In this document: positions 23,701-34,728 of the stretch, piece after piece
How the letters are laid out: the number at the start of each line of letters is the position of its first letter
Numbering within the stretch: the first letter of the stretch is position 1
Assembly (NCBI GenBank): GCA_010093685.1
Contig: MU006216.1
Location: forward strand, 509,065 to 573,064
Length of the DNA stretch: 64,000 bases
Source of the DNA: Ophiobolus disseminans
Lineage: Eukaryota > Ascomycota > Dothideomycetes > Pleosporales > Phaeosphaeriaceae
Direction of reading: 5' to 3'
Notes under the pieces: generated by a model
Database searches by the model: none
Seen by the model: only the letters and a program-made list of their open reading frames with translations
What the model was told of the DNA's origin: nothing
Program-made: the position numbers and the translations under genes

Positions 23701-23793
23701 GAAGATCACCCGCTAGATATGAATCTGCCCGGTGGCCTGACCGAAGTTGATTGGTTGGGTACTGGCGATGCGGGATTCATGGTGGAGGTTTGA
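20717..23793 (+). CDS. Zn2Cys6 transcription factor, cutinase transcription factor 1 / FarA-like
   Basis: Four exons (20717-20961, 21198-21373, 21425-21930, 22093-23793) give 875 aa. The zinc cluster is at residues 44-73, Cys at 44, 47, 54, 63, 66 and 73 (C-X2-C-X6-C-X8-C-X2-C-X6-C), inside KACQCCRSRKVRCN...CTNCRLDEVECIVSESRRKK. The middle homology region follows from about residue 200 (MLRTYVEFVHPYMPLLDLHDFL; LLLLTYYYETPDDQKDTWHWMGVATSVAHTIGLHRNP; KLWKRIWWSTYMRDRLIALGMRRPTRI). The C-terminus is acidic and Asn/Asp-rich, suiting an activation domain. The cluster and middle region most resemble the CTF1-beta/FarA regulators of fatty-acid and cutinase genes; the target set is inferred. Intron 1 (236 nt) and intron 3 (162 nt) are long for this window. 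The nearest upstream gene encodes an acyl-CoA dehydrogenase. Confidence 0.85.
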
Positions 23794-24649
23794 AGTTTTA
23801 CGAGTTTTCTTATGGAACGGGTTAGGAGGGTTAAAAGTGATTTTATTTTCTGTTTGAATCGTACGACCTTTCGCGAAAGATATCCACTACGTATTTTTTT
23901 TTTTGGAGGGGTTATTCATGAGGTATTGACACGGCTACGAATTTTACTAAAAGCATGACTTTTTTAACCATTGAAAAACTTCCATTTTTCCCACTCACTC
24001 ACCCTACAAGCACTCCAAATCCTGCCCCTCCCTCTCCCACAGTGACGCAAACTTAATCCCCGCTCTTCCCCCCGATCAACACTGCACGTCGCGCGCCTCC
24101 AACGCACCTCAGGGGTCCAGCCCAGCCCACTCTCTAGCGCCAATCCCCCAGCAACCTAGTCATTAGTGTATATTCCCTTCACGAGGGAGAAAAGCGGGGG
24201 TGGAACACAGCGTGCAGGACTAGATCGGACGTGTGGCGTGGGACCCGCGGGTCTAGTGTTCCGGAAAACCCATGGAATGGAGGGCGGGGAGCTACGAACT
24301 GGGAAAGTCTGGAGCATGTGTAGTGGAAGGGGAGGAGGGGGGCTAATGATGATTGGGAGTGTGTAGAGAGTGAATGCGGGATGGTTAGCGAGAGGCTGGT
24401 GGTGGTTCGGTGGGAGGGAATGGGTTATGGGTGCTGAGGAGGGAAGTGGAAGCGGGTGTTTGTATGCATAGTTGATATGCTGGATAGTTGGTATTAATTG
24501 TAATAGTAGTAATAATGACATGATGCGCTCTAATGCTCCCCGTGCAAAAACCAACAACAATGATCATCGAATCCAAGGATCTGTGACGAAGCGTGCATGC
24601 TGGAAAAAGACTTTCTATGTCTATGCCTCTCTACACGCCGCCGCTTAGT
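23794..24649. other. Convergent intergenic region
   Basis: This is 856 bp between convergent stop codons. It holds a poly-T run at about 23896, and a small hairpin-like CCCTTCACGAGGG near 24176 that could aid 3'-end formation. No reading frame is supported. Confidence 0.5.
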
Positions 24650-25994
24650 CTACTCATCTTCCTGCGCCCATCGCTTCTCGCGCTCCGTCACCTGCTCCTC
24701 CTTCCACGCAAAGTACTCTCCCAGCCTGACCTCAGCGTACTTTGCATAGGGAAAGTCAATGAGCGACAGCTGTGCCTGTATGAGAGCCCAAATGCCCCAA
24801 TAGAAGCCCGGCACGCCCCTGAACCTGTCTACCTGGTCGCACAACTCGTCCAAGTCGGCGTCCTTGTACGTTCTGTTCTGGTGCGCGCTGAAGCTGCGGA
24901 GGTACTCGCGGAGGAACCTGCGGCGGGTTGTGCGCGTGGGGAGGACGCTGTAGTCGCAGTCGAAGCCGCCCCATTCGGCGAAGTGGTTTGCGAGGTCGAA
25001 GGATGCGGGCGCGGGTGTGGCGTACTCGTAGTCGATGAAGGAGACGGTGGCTGCGGGCTCGGGCTCCTCGGAGCCGCCTGAGGCGCTCGATCTGCGGGAG
25101 GCCGAGGCGGACGAGGGCGAGGGCTCGATGATCACGTTGCCGGAGAGCAGGTCGCAATGGGCGAAGACGAAGGCGTTGGCGCCGCCGACGCCAGGGGTGT
25201 CGCCTAGCACTTCTGTCAGGCTCTCGAGTTCTTGCATCAATTGGCCGCGGCGGTTCGACTGCGCGGTGGTGCTTGTGGGGAGCGCGAGGATCCATTTTTG
25301 CATCGTGGTCCACACATTGGGCACGGGCTTGCCCGGTGTGAGTTGTGCCATGTCTACCAGTGAAGCACGCTGGGTGTGGGGGGAGAGTTGTGAGGGTGCA
25401 GGACATGTGCTGCTGATACTGGAAATAGGTAATGTTGCATGCCATTCTCCAAGCCGCTGAGCTACCCCTCGCCATACTTCTGGTCGACGCAAGTCGGCAG
25501 GTGCGCATACACTTCCCGCGATGAACTTGTAAAGAAGACCGTTTTCAAATCGAGCGTGGAGGGTGGGCGCAAGGCCGTGGCGGGCCAGGAGGGAGTGCGA
25601 CCGCGTCTCCTCTGCACGGTGTTAGCCACATAGGCGCTGTGGGGTGTGGTCATACGCACTTTCGCGATCTATGAGCACGTCCGTATGTGCGCCATATGCC
25701 CTCAAGAGTATGGCATCCTCGTCAATCTCCGTCTCTGAATGGCCCGGCAGGTTGTTCACCGCTTTCAGGAGCTGTCCATGCTTAGCAGGGCTTCAAGGGT
25801 GGAAAAGGTCGAAGCGAACATACTGTATTCGTAATGCCGTCTGTAAATCTAATCAACTTGACTGTGTCCTTCGACTCTCGCCATTCGGGGCGCAGTGTGA
25901 AGATGAGATTGAGGGCCGAGTTGTCCGAGTCGGCATTGTCGTAGTACTGCGGGATGTGCCGTAGCGTGTCGTATGGCGATTGTGCTTTACTCAT
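24650..25994 (-). CDS. EKI1: Ethanolamine kinase (choline/ethanolamine kinase family)
   Basis: Three exons (25824-25994, 25660-25771, 24650-25611) give 414 aa. This enzyme phosphorylates ethanolamine with ATP, the first step of the CDP-ethanolamine branch of phosphatidylethanolamine synthesis. It starts MSKAQSPYDTLRHIPQYYD, followed by VKLIRFTDGITNT, LLRAYGAHTDVLIDREKETR and NGLLYKFIAG. The Brenner-type catalytic motif reads FAHCDLLSGNVI. The choline-kinase motif reads VSFIDYEYATPAPASFDLANHFAEW, with the Mg-binding Asp. A Ser/Ala/Glu-rich insert of about 25 residues separates the two motifs and is probably a surface loop. The C-terminus keeps FYWGIWALIQAQLS. An in-frame upstream ATG at 26195 exists but the sequence before 25994 is unlike the family. 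Ethanolamine rather than choline specificity is by overall likeness. Confidence 0.9.
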
Positions 25995-26902
25995 GGCTGA
26001 ATCTGTGGTGTGGTGGTCAGTACAAGCGTGGTACCAGACTCGAGGCTTGGACATGCGCCTTTGTACAAAGTGCGACCAGTGAGCCGGACATGTTTTGACG
26101 TACCAATAGCAACAGGCGATGGTTGTGTGCTGCCGAGTCGTTGCTGAACGTGACGGGTTGTTGCGCAGAGTGGTACAGGTGAAGCAGGTACACACAGTAC
26201 TACAGTTTTGGTGGGCTTCAAGGGTCGCGTGGCCCTCAGATGAATGGCCCTCTCCCCTGTCCAGCCTCTAGCGCCCCGCAGCGCAGCCGCTCGACCCTGA
26301 ACCCCAAAGACAGCCACAGTGACGTCTGCGTGCCACACCTGCCGACGTAACACGACAGAAACCATCGTGAAGGCGCGGCTTGCTCGGAGAGTGTTGTTCA
26401 ATTCGCCCGCACGGCTGTCCCGGATCTGTCTGCCTCAAGCAAATCTGCACGGTCGGTGTGGGTTGACCAACTCAGCCTGTATCGCCGTTGGGGCGCTGAT
26501 TGGTTCGCCCTCGCTCCAGAATATAATGTGTGAGGCTGTATATCGAGGTGATTGATGATGTCGCCGGCCTTCAGGGAAATTGTTCACCCATGGGAGCATT
26601 CACACATCTGAAAGGAAGACTTTCAGAGTCGTACAGTTATAATCCGTACCCTCACAGGAATCGTCATCTGGACGAGAGTCAGATCATCAGGCTTAGTGGT
26701 ACCAGGACCTATGTCGTACAAAAGCAATACGGCCTCGAGTTTTGGAAAGGTACGTCTTGTAGAATTTGAATGGACGAACAAAGTACTCATTGAACTAGCA
26801 CACAGCCAATATCGTTGTCGCCCTCAAAGAAGTTATGGGCTCGAACGACCATTCGTGTACCCATAGGTGCAAAGCATTCAACGTCTGACCCATCAAGACC
26901 CA
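25995..26902. other. Intergenic region, EKI1 promoter and IML2 3' flank
   Basis: This is about 0.9 kb between two minus-strand genes. Open frames here (up to 136 codons) are unsupported. I see no RNA gene or repeat. Confidence 0.5.
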
Positions 26903-29680
26903 TCAACACTGCACGCCATACTTTCTCAACGTGTCCTTGCCCGTAGTAATCTTCATCCCAATTCTGCATAAACACGTTAGCCCACAACATGAAGCGAGAT
27001 ACACATGAGATAAAAAAACGTACCTTGCATCCAAATCGAACCCACCCCACTGCGTAACCTCCTGCAGCCAATCCCTACACTTATTAAGCACATCCATATG
27101 CTGCCCCGGCTGATTATCTGCGTCAGCCTCTCGCCAAAGACTAGCAGCCATTTCGTAGCGAGCGCACGGCGCGGTCCAGTTATCCTTCAAGTCGCCCTTG
27201 AAGAGCAGCTTATCCACGGGGATGATTTCTTTCTCGAGGATAGCTTTCGCTTCCGCGGTCCTGCCCATGTTTCTGAGGACAGCGGCACGCAGGAGAGCTA
27301 GGATAGCTTTCTCGTCTAAAGACTCCTTGTCCCAGTGCGGATTGGCCGCAGACTCGCTCCATGCGAGGTTCTCGAGCGAGGTTTCGAGGTGATCCGTTCT
27401 ACCTAAACTTGAAGTCAGCATCTGTCTCATATGTCGTTCGTGCACGGGCGTTACGCACACTGCTTTCTGTCAGCTGAGTTGCTAGATCTCTTGACTATTC
27501 GGACTCACACGCTTCTGGCCATTCCAAAAATATATCATCTCCTCGAGCGGAGACACGCCAATCGCATCCAAAAAGTCGCAATCCCACTCCTTAGCCCTAG
27601 CCTCCCACTTCTGAATCTTGCGATTGACAAAGATGTCGAATGGCAACTGGCGGCCCATAAACTTCTTTTTCCCGATATTCGGCAACACATTATCGAAAAA
27701 CTTTTTCGCGTCGGTGGCATACTTCTGCGCAGCCGTGGGGTCGGTGCCTTTGCTGCGACGGTACAGCTCCACATACGCGGAGCCGCAGATGTACCAGTAC
27801 AGACCGTGGCTCCAGTTGTTGAGTTCGATGCACTTCTGGAAAGCGGTGGCGATGGCTTCATAGTCGTGCATATACATGTTGTTGAGGCTGCGCTCGAACC
27901 AGCTGAGGGCTTCGAGCTGTCGGAGGGGCGATTCGCCGGCGACTTCGATGAATTGCACGGCTTTTTCGAGCTCCCTGTCTGCGGCGAGCATGCGGGACTC
28001 TTCCACGAGCCAGAGGTGGCTCTTGGGGTAGCGCGCTAAAGTGACGATATGGTCAGCTTTCGACGCCAGAGAAAAGCCGTTTAGTGACACCTGAAGGGAT
28101 CCGCGGCACTAAAATATTTTGACTTACCTCGCATCATCCTCAGCAGCGCCGTGCATCTCTCTTTCGGGTACGACCCTTCCCCAGTCGACGGAATGATATC
28201 ACAGATACTCGTGAACCCGTTGAGATACCCCATCAGGACAACTCCAGCCATGGCACCATGGATATCTTCAAACTTGGTCGCTTGCCACAGCATATTCATG
28301 CCCCTCTCGCGATCGCCCTTGAACCCCACAATCTTGAGCAGCGTCGCAAAAGAAGGTGGGATAAACGAGAGCAGGAGAAGTAACATGCCAAAGCAGAAAT
28401 TGGACCCGGCAAGAATAAACGCGTCAACTGGATGGTCGCTAAATGCCGAAATATCAGTTTCGGGCCCACCCAAATCGGCCGTAGTGAGCTTTTCAAAGTC
28501 ATTGATAGCGTCGGGAACAGAGATGGTTGGGTGGTTGTTGGATGTAGGTAGGCTTGATGCCGTGCTTGAGTCCAAGTCTAACTTCTTCTGAGTATTGTCC
28601 AGGACGATGGAACCATCTTGTCCCGCTGGTATGTTCAGGTGCCCCATATATTCTCCGGGTGTCTGAGTGCCTTTACGGTCCTCTTCGGCATCTACAAAGT
28701 CGAAATCATCATCGTCGTCGTCCTTATTGATGGGTTTCTCTACCACCGGAGCAGGCTGCGGTGTCGCCGTAGGGTCTGTAAGAGTTGTGCTCTGCTTTAG
28801 GCTCGTTGTGGATGCGCCGGCAGAAGTAGTCCTGGAGCCCTTAAAACCTCCAGGCGTCAATTTCGAGCGTGAAGATCCCGGTCTTGAATTAACCGACCCT
28901 CCTTTCAGCGACTTGCTAGAGCCTGCCGAGTTGACACTGCTTGTGCTCCTTTGTTTCAAGAAGTTTCTTTCATTCTCCATTACACCCTCAAGCGCAAGGT
29001 ATGCCTTCCTCAGCTTGTAGAAGCTCTTGATAGCCTCCGTCAAGCTCTCGTTGAGAAGTCCGACGACTGCGCTCATCAACTGTGCTTCTGCTTGACATAC
29101 GGCGTATTCGGTACCCGGAGGATATATTGGGGAGTGGTAGGCGTTGGGATCTTTCGCGGCGCGTCTTTGCTGTTCGTATGCGGCGCATTCGGCTTGGTAG
29201 AGGGTGTTTGCAGCTACGTTGGGTTAGTACTATGTTGCGTTGTCCATTGAGTGTTACTCAGACCTTCACGCATGGTCTCTTGTTCGAATCCTAGAGTTGC
29301 CCTCATGAACATACACACCCCACTTCCCAACTGTACATAATGAGCTCTAAGTTTCCGCGTGCCACGGACGGCAGTTTGCAGTCATTCGCACCTGGTGAAA
29401 TGGCGAAGTCCCTTTGCCAAGATGTGCTTCGGCTGACTCTAGGTCGTCGTTCATGATGTGGGTAACGGCTGTGCTCGCGTGTCATCAGTATTGTCCAAAT
29501 TGCTGCTGACGGGAGGCAGCGGAGGTTGCGTACAGCTCATGGCATCCTGTACTGTATGTCTTGTCAGTAGCTGCTATATAATTTCAAGGTGGGAACCTTA
29601 CTCTGAGCCAGCTCATCGAGAGAATTGAGGCTCTTGGTATGCACAATAGGGGTGTGACCCTTAAGCCATCCTTTAAACAT
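26903..29680 (-). CDS. IML2: IML2/TTC39-type outer-mitochondrial-membrane TPR protein, with probable 1-nt frameshift
   Basis: Seven exons are proposed: 29602-29680, 29392-29468, 29264-29331, 28128-29213, 27509-28035, 27024-27421, 26903-26963. The product is about 764 aa. It starts MFKGWLKGHTP, then VTHIMNDDLESAEAHL, LGSGVCMFMRATLGFEQ, an Asp-rich linker, and SNFCFGMLLLLLSFIPPSFATLLKIVGFKGDRERGMNMLW. The TPR-like second half contains RARYPKSHLWLVEESRML and LNNWSHGLYWYICGSAYVEL. It ends IGMKITTGKDTLRKYG. Family members clear lipid-associated inclusion bodies in yeast. Exon 3 does not stay open: reading FEQ leads into a stop, whereas the next residues (ETMREA) continue in the +1 frame. One surplus T/A near 29280-29282 explains this. 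Everything downstream is intact, so a sequence error or a very recent mutation is likelier than an old pseudogene. Confidence 0.82.
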
Positions 29681-30268
29681 CTTGAAAAGAGATCTATTGC
29701 GGAGCCTGTGGAAGGGCTCGACGCGGGGAATACAAAGAAGAGTGATCAAGGGCAGTGAAACATCAACTGTGAAGAGGAAGAGGGGTTTGATTCAAACCGC
29801 CGTCGTACGTAGGCGGCGACAGGAGCTAAGTCATTGAAGGCTGATAGCTTCCCTGGGCAGAACCGCGTACTGCTTACTGCTTCGTCCGGTCGCTCGGAGC
29901 CGTGTGAGCTAACGAGGTACGTCATTCATAGTACGTACTACTCGACGGCTTGTCAAACTGCTCCGAGAAATGCTACGGTTACAATGAAGCTTATCGATGT
30001 AAAACCTTACAAAGGCGTATTCGTACCCGCCTGAATCGCGTATCCAGAAAGTTGGTACCCCGCGGTGTCAGACAGCGTAGACAGGCACGTGATACATTAT
30101 TGCCCGCCCGCGCTAAGCTCATCGCCGCTCCCGCCGTGAGAGCCGCATCGCAACCCAGAGCTCCAGCTCACAAAACACTTCACAACCACACGCAAAACCG
30201 CCCGCACACCCCACACACCTCAACTCCCACTCCGCCCCCCAATCAAACCATACCACATACCCCCCAAC
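29681..30268. promoter_or_regulatory. Divergent promoter IML2 / SEM1
   Basis: This is 588 bp between divergent starts. The right third is C-rich on the plus strand (CCCACACACC and CCGCCCCCC runs) just ahead of SEM1. No recognised element. Confidence 0.5.
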
Positions 30269-30593
30269 ATGTCCAGCAACGCGCCCACCGCTAAGCACGA
30301 CAAAGCCAACGTCGCCGACTCCAAAACCACCGAGCAACCCCTCTCGCAAGACAAGAAGCCCGCCGCGCTAGAAGAAGACGACGAGTTTGAAGACTTCCCC
30401 GTCGAGGACTGGACCGAGGAGGAGACGCAGATTCCCAACGGCAATGCGCACCTTTGGGAGGAGAGCTGGGACGACGACGATACGAATGAGGACTTTGCGG
30501 TGCAGCTGAGGTAAGGACATGTGTTGGATTTTGGTTAGCAGGGATGGAAGCTAATTATGCTTTAGGGCGGAGTTGAAGAAGTTGGGCAAATGA
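30269..30593 (+). CDS. SEM1: 26S proteasome lid subunit Sem1/Dss1
   Basis: Two exons (30269-30510, 30566-30593) give 89 aa, a normal Sem1 length. The protein is very acidic and intrinsically disordered. It contains the two hallmark Asp/Glu-Trp clusters, EFEDFPVEDWTEEE and LWEESWDDDDTNEDF, which in Dss1 bind ubiquitin and partner proteins. The 55-nt intron (30511-30565) is removed within the C-terminal helix so that it continues VQLRAELKKLGK, a typical Sem1 ending. Sem1 stabilises the proteasome regulatory-particle lid; family members also occur in TREX-2 and with BRCA2-type proteins. The N-terminal 35 residues are Lys/Ala/Ser-rich and variable. Confidence 0.95.
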
Positions 30594-30863
30594 GCAGGTA
30601 TTGCGCGGTGATCACGAACAGCGAGCGCAGCGGCATGACGAGGTGCAAGCGCAACACGGAGGAAACTACATGGCGTATACCAGAAGCAGTATGAGCGTAA
30701 AGAGCGGACAACCATGGTCTCTTCAAGCCGGGGCGTTGTGGGCATGGAAACTCGACAAGCTCTATTGAGTGTTGGAAGAGCTATTCTACATGAATCATAA
30801 CTTCGAAGATGTGCCTTTCTCCCACTAAGTCTTTACTCTTCCACAAGACACCACCCCAGTGAT
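30594..30863. other. Convergent gap SEM1 / PGK1
   Basis: This is 270 bp between convergent stop codons. Nothing is recognised; it probably holds overlapping 3' UTRs. Confidence 0.5.
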
Positions 30864-32228
30864 CTACTTACTCGAAAGCGCAGACACACCAGGTAGATCC
30901 TTGCCCTCGAGCAGCTCCAGCGACGCACCGCCGCCCGTCGACACATGGCTCAGCTTGTCCTCGACACCGTACTTGGCCGCAACGGTGGCAGTGTCGCCTC
31001 CGCCGATGATGACAATCTTGCCGCTCTGCGCGGCCTCGACCGCTGCATCGAGCGTCTCTTTTGTGCCCTTTGCGAACTTCTCGAACTCGAACACACCCGC
31101 GGGTCCGTTCCAGAGGATGGTCTGCGCCTCGCTGATGGCCTCCTTGTACAGCTTGATTGACTTGTCGCCGCAGTCCAGACCCATCCAGCCGTCTGGGATG
31201 CCGTCCTCGTCCGTCGCGTAGCCAGTCTTAGCGTCCTTGTCAAACTTGTCTGCCGTGATGTAATCCACGGGCAGCACAATCTTGACGTTGTTCTTCTTTG
31301 CCTTCTCGACTAGGTCCTTGACCGTCTTGCTGCCCGCCTCGTCGAACAGACTGTTGCCAATCTTGACGCCCTCGAGTGTCTTCTTGAACGTGAACGACAT
31401 TCCACCGCAGATGATGAGGCTGTCGACCTTGCCGAGCAGGTTGTCGATGAGCTGGATCTTGTCGCTGACTTTGGCGCCGCCGAGGATGGCGAGGAAGGGA
31501 CGCTTGGGCTCCTCGAGGGCTTTCGCAAAGTAGTCAAGCTCCTTCTTGACGAGGAAGCCCGAGGCCTTTTGTGGGAGGTCGACGCCAACCATGGAGCTGT
31601 GGGCGCGGTGAGCGGTGCCGAATGCATCGTCTGGGGAGGTGGTCAGCTAATGATTCATGAGATGAGATGAGACGCACGAGCTATACTCACTGATGTAAAT
31701 GTCACCCAGAGCAGTCAATCCCTTCCTGAACTCATCAACCTTGCTCTTGTCAACCTTCTGCTTCTTGCCCTCATCATCCTTGTAGCTGCCCTCCTCCTCG
31801 GCATGGAAGCGCAGGTTCTCCAATAGGATGACCTGACCATCACTAGCCTTGTTGACCGTCTCCTCGACCTCTTTGCCCACAGAGTCCTCGGTAAAAATCA
31901 CGCTTGTGCCTAGGAGCTTTTCGAGTTCGGGAACAACCGGCTTGAGGCTGTACTTCGGGTTTGGCTTGCCGTCTGGTCTGCCGAGATGGCTCATGAGAAT
32001 GACAGCTTTGGCGCCGTTGTCGCGCGCATACTTGATCGTGGGAAGGGCGCCAACGATTCTCTGGTTGTTGGTGATCTTCTTGTCGGAATCGAGGGGGACA
32101 TTGAAGTCGACCTTGAGTATGTGTCAGATGACAAGTGATATGTAGACTGGATTCAGACTTACTCGAATGAGGACACGCTTGCCCTTGAGGTCGACGTCCG
32201 CAATGGAGAGCTTGTTGGAGAGAGACAT
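30864..32228 (-). CDS. PGK1: Phosphoglycerate kinase
   Basis: Three exons (32163-32228, 31691-32111, 30864-31630) give 417 aa, the exact family length. It catalyses 1,3-bisphosphoglycerate + ADP = 3-phosphoglycerate + ATP in glycolysis. It starts MSLSNKLSIADVDLKGKRVLIR. The substrate signature VDFNVPLD follows. Then come VILMSHLGRPDGK, ILLENLRFHAEEEG, NDAFGTAHRAHSSMVG, AILGGAKVSDKIQLI, and the nucleotide-binding IIGGGDTATVAAKYG with HVSTGGGASLELLEGK. It ends with PGVSALSSK. Intron 1 interrupts just before the VDFNVP signature. Codon choice is visibly C-ending, which fits strong expression. No residue needed for catalysis appears to be missing. Confidence 0.98.
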
Positions 32229-32994
32229 GTTGTTGGTGTCTATCGTGTTCTGTGATAATGTAAAGTCAATTGAGGTTCAGCGCAGCGTGAGAAGCAGCAG
32301 TGGAGGAGAGAGAGGGATCAATTGCTTTTTAACCAGCGAGCAGGAAGCAAAATTACTTACGTCGAAGGTTTGAAAAAGGACAAAGGTGAAGCGTGGGAGG
32401 TGTTGAGTGTTTGTTGTTGAGCCCGCTATGTCATCAAGCTCTGGCGGGGCAGTCGCGCGGGGTGGTGAGACAATTTATGGGACGCATGTTCGAGCTCCTT
32501 ATCGAATCACAAAAGCAACCTGATCATAAGTGCACCGGGCCAAGAAGAAAACTAGCAAAAGGAAAACAGCCACGAAATACAGAACGACTCGGTGGTGTTA
32601 CGTCCAGGCACACTCCCGCGGCCGAGTGGGTCATTCCGGAGGCTGGAACAAGTCAAGCCCCAGGAAGCTCTCAATCCAGTCACAATTCAATTTAGATGCG
32701 TCGGTCCACGGATAACATACGAACCTTTGGATGAACTCAGACAGATGTTCATCGACCTTCAAGGATAATATATTTTAACGACTAACGAAGGATTGCAGAC
32801 GATTCCTGACGCCTATTAACAAGCCAACGCTGAAAGAGCTGGACGCCATACGATGTCTGAACGCCAATCTGCTCGACCAAATATGCAAGAGCGTCCCCAA
32901 AAGGTCCATAGGGAATACAGAGCACCCGGCCCACGACCGACCCAATGCGTCCGAGGTTGAGGGTATTTAAGGGAATTCGTATAAGGTACAGTAT
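32229..32994. other. PGK1 promoter region and MPV17-like gene 3' flank
   Basis: This is about 770 bp. It should contain the PGK1 promoter near 32.2-32.7 kb and the terminator of the neighbouring minus-strand gene. I recognise no specific site. Confidence 0.5.
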
Positions 32995-34124
32995 CTAGGC
33001 AGTTGCCTCGTCCGCAGAATTCGTGAGGGAAAGGTATGCGGTCCAGGCAATACCAACGGTGGAGACAAAAGGCTAGCAGGAAGTCAGCGAATGCTAGTCT
33101 AAAGGATATGGGTGTCATACAATCTGGTACTGGATAGGCATAACTCGGAAGTTGATGATCTGAACGGTTGGCCAGACCAACCAGTTGGCCTTCAACGCGG
33201 GAACGTAGATGTCCTGGAACTTGCGCTGCACAGCACGCTTCCCACCACCCTCAGCGACGGTCATAAACGTGAAGAAGCAGGCCAGACCTGGAGAATTCAG
33301 CAGTGTCGGATACTAAATGCTAAGCAGCGCCTTACCAGCCGGGGCAAACAAAAACTGGTCAAAAGCAACGCGCTTCAACGCCGGCAGCCATGTCGAGGTC
33401 TTGCTCATCGGGAAAGTGGACGACAGGAACTTGAACCACCTGTGCTGGAGAGGAGACATGATAAACCCGTATGACATGAACCTGACAGTCCGCTCAAAGT
33501 CGAATGGTGGAGGCAGTCGCTTTGAGTCCGGGACGAGGTCGTTGTCGTTCAGTGGGTTCCTCCTGTCAAGCTCATGGATCTCAATGGCCAGGAAGTCATC
33601 TTTGTCCGGTCCGCCCTTCTTGCGTACAGCACGCTGCCGCACAGCGGTCAACGTTTGGGCTACTGTGTCTGCGATGCCACCCAACACCTGCGATTATCGT
33701 TAGTCTACTGTCTAACTATCATGCGCAGTCTTTCAGTGTAGTGTGTATATCTTCGTGCGGTAATCTATCGAGGTCGGGGATGTGTGGGTAGGCACGTGTG
33801 CAGATGATGCTCAGTAGCAAAGTTAGGTACGTACAGCGTTGGTGATCATCGTGGTGAGGACTGCGCATGGTGTCAGTATAGTGCGCACAGTTCCAGAATC
33901 GAGTATAGTCTTACCTGGTCGCTGCGCATAGTAGCTGTTGTACTTGCGCGCAAGAAGCGAGACTGCAGCCATTTGTAGGAGGAAGACGGCGGCGTGGAGT
34001 AACGGCTAATAGAGACACGGTATCAGCGATGCGCCGAGGGAGACAACGTGGGAATCCTCACTATCTTCCCGTAGATCCAGCGGCTGTTCAGTTGGTAGAG
34101 CACCCGGCGTCTAGTGTTGTCCAT
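32995..34124 (-). CDS. SYM1: Mpv17/PMP22 family membrane protein (Sym1-like)
   Basis: Six exons (34062-34124, 33915-34005, 33835-33860, 33336-33687, 33121-33287, 32995-33072) give 258 aa. It starts MDNTRRRVLYQLNSRW. It has about four hydrophobic segments. Family motifs are GGIADTVAQ, DFERTVRFMSYGFIMSPLQHRWFKFL, KRVAFDQFLFAPAGLACFF, and the C-terminal signature NWLVWPTVQIINFRVMPIQYQI followed by FVSTVGIAWTAYLS. Members sit in the inner mitochondrial or peroxisomal membrane and influence metabolite flux; Sym1 is needed for growth on ethanol at high temperature in yeast. An insertion of about 35 charged residues (KKGGPDKDDF to DLVPDSKR) lies between the first and second domain halves. Exon 3 is only 26 nt. 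Whether it is the Sym1 orthologue or another paralogue is not settled. Confidence 0.85.
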
Positions 34125-34728
34125 GGCGGTCGCAAGTGATGGGCGTGGGTGCTTCTTTGAGATGACGTGCACGAGACGTAGCTTCGATGGGTCCGTGTGG
34201 TAGCCGTTGTAGCCACGCCGTTCGTCGCAGACTAAAGCTCGACCTGAAGAAGGAAACTATGAGTATCGCAAACAATTGCGACGTCTTCCGAATGTGGTTG
34301 TAGGGTCCTGCAGGCAGGCGCCGCTGCGGTTTGATGACGGGAGGGGCCCGGAATTCATTCATGGTCATCGAGGCGCAGGGCCGCCGAACACCGCTCCACA
34401 AATCACGTCTCAGCACGACCATTTAGCGCGTCGTTTCAAATCTCTTGCGGGGGACACGGGGAGTTGAAACTTGATTCGATTTACGCTGACTACGAGAGCT
34501 GATATGTGGTGGCTTGATATACCCGACTGGTATTTCCCGAGGTCTACTTTGAAGACCTGTGACATCAACCGTTATAGGCTTCCCCAGTTGGACTATTCTT
34601 CACCATCGCCACGATTGAAAACGAATTACATTAACACGATTTTAGCAATGCAAGCCGAATCAACAAGCTTATAGGTTTAGACGATGGTTGGGAAAGCGAC
34701 TTTCCCAAACCAATCAGAAGACCTACAC
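34125..34728. other. Intergenic region, MPV17-like gene promoter / glycosyltransferase 3' flank
   Basis: This is about 600 bp between two minus-strand genes. Nothing is recognised beyond the expected promoter and terminator functions. Confidence 0.5.

Noticed and set aside
24756..25508. 250-codon Arg-rich ORF
   Set aside because: It is an out-of-frame shadow of the ethanolamine kinase exon on the same strand.
25995..26195. In-frame N-terminal extension of EKI1 starting at 26195
   Set aside because: The extra 67 residues are unlike any choline/ethanolamine kinase; the family start is at 25994.
29262..29300. tRNA T-arm-like GTTCGAATCC
   Set aside because: It lies in IML2 coding sequence (codons for FEQ) and no cloverleaf can be drawn around it.
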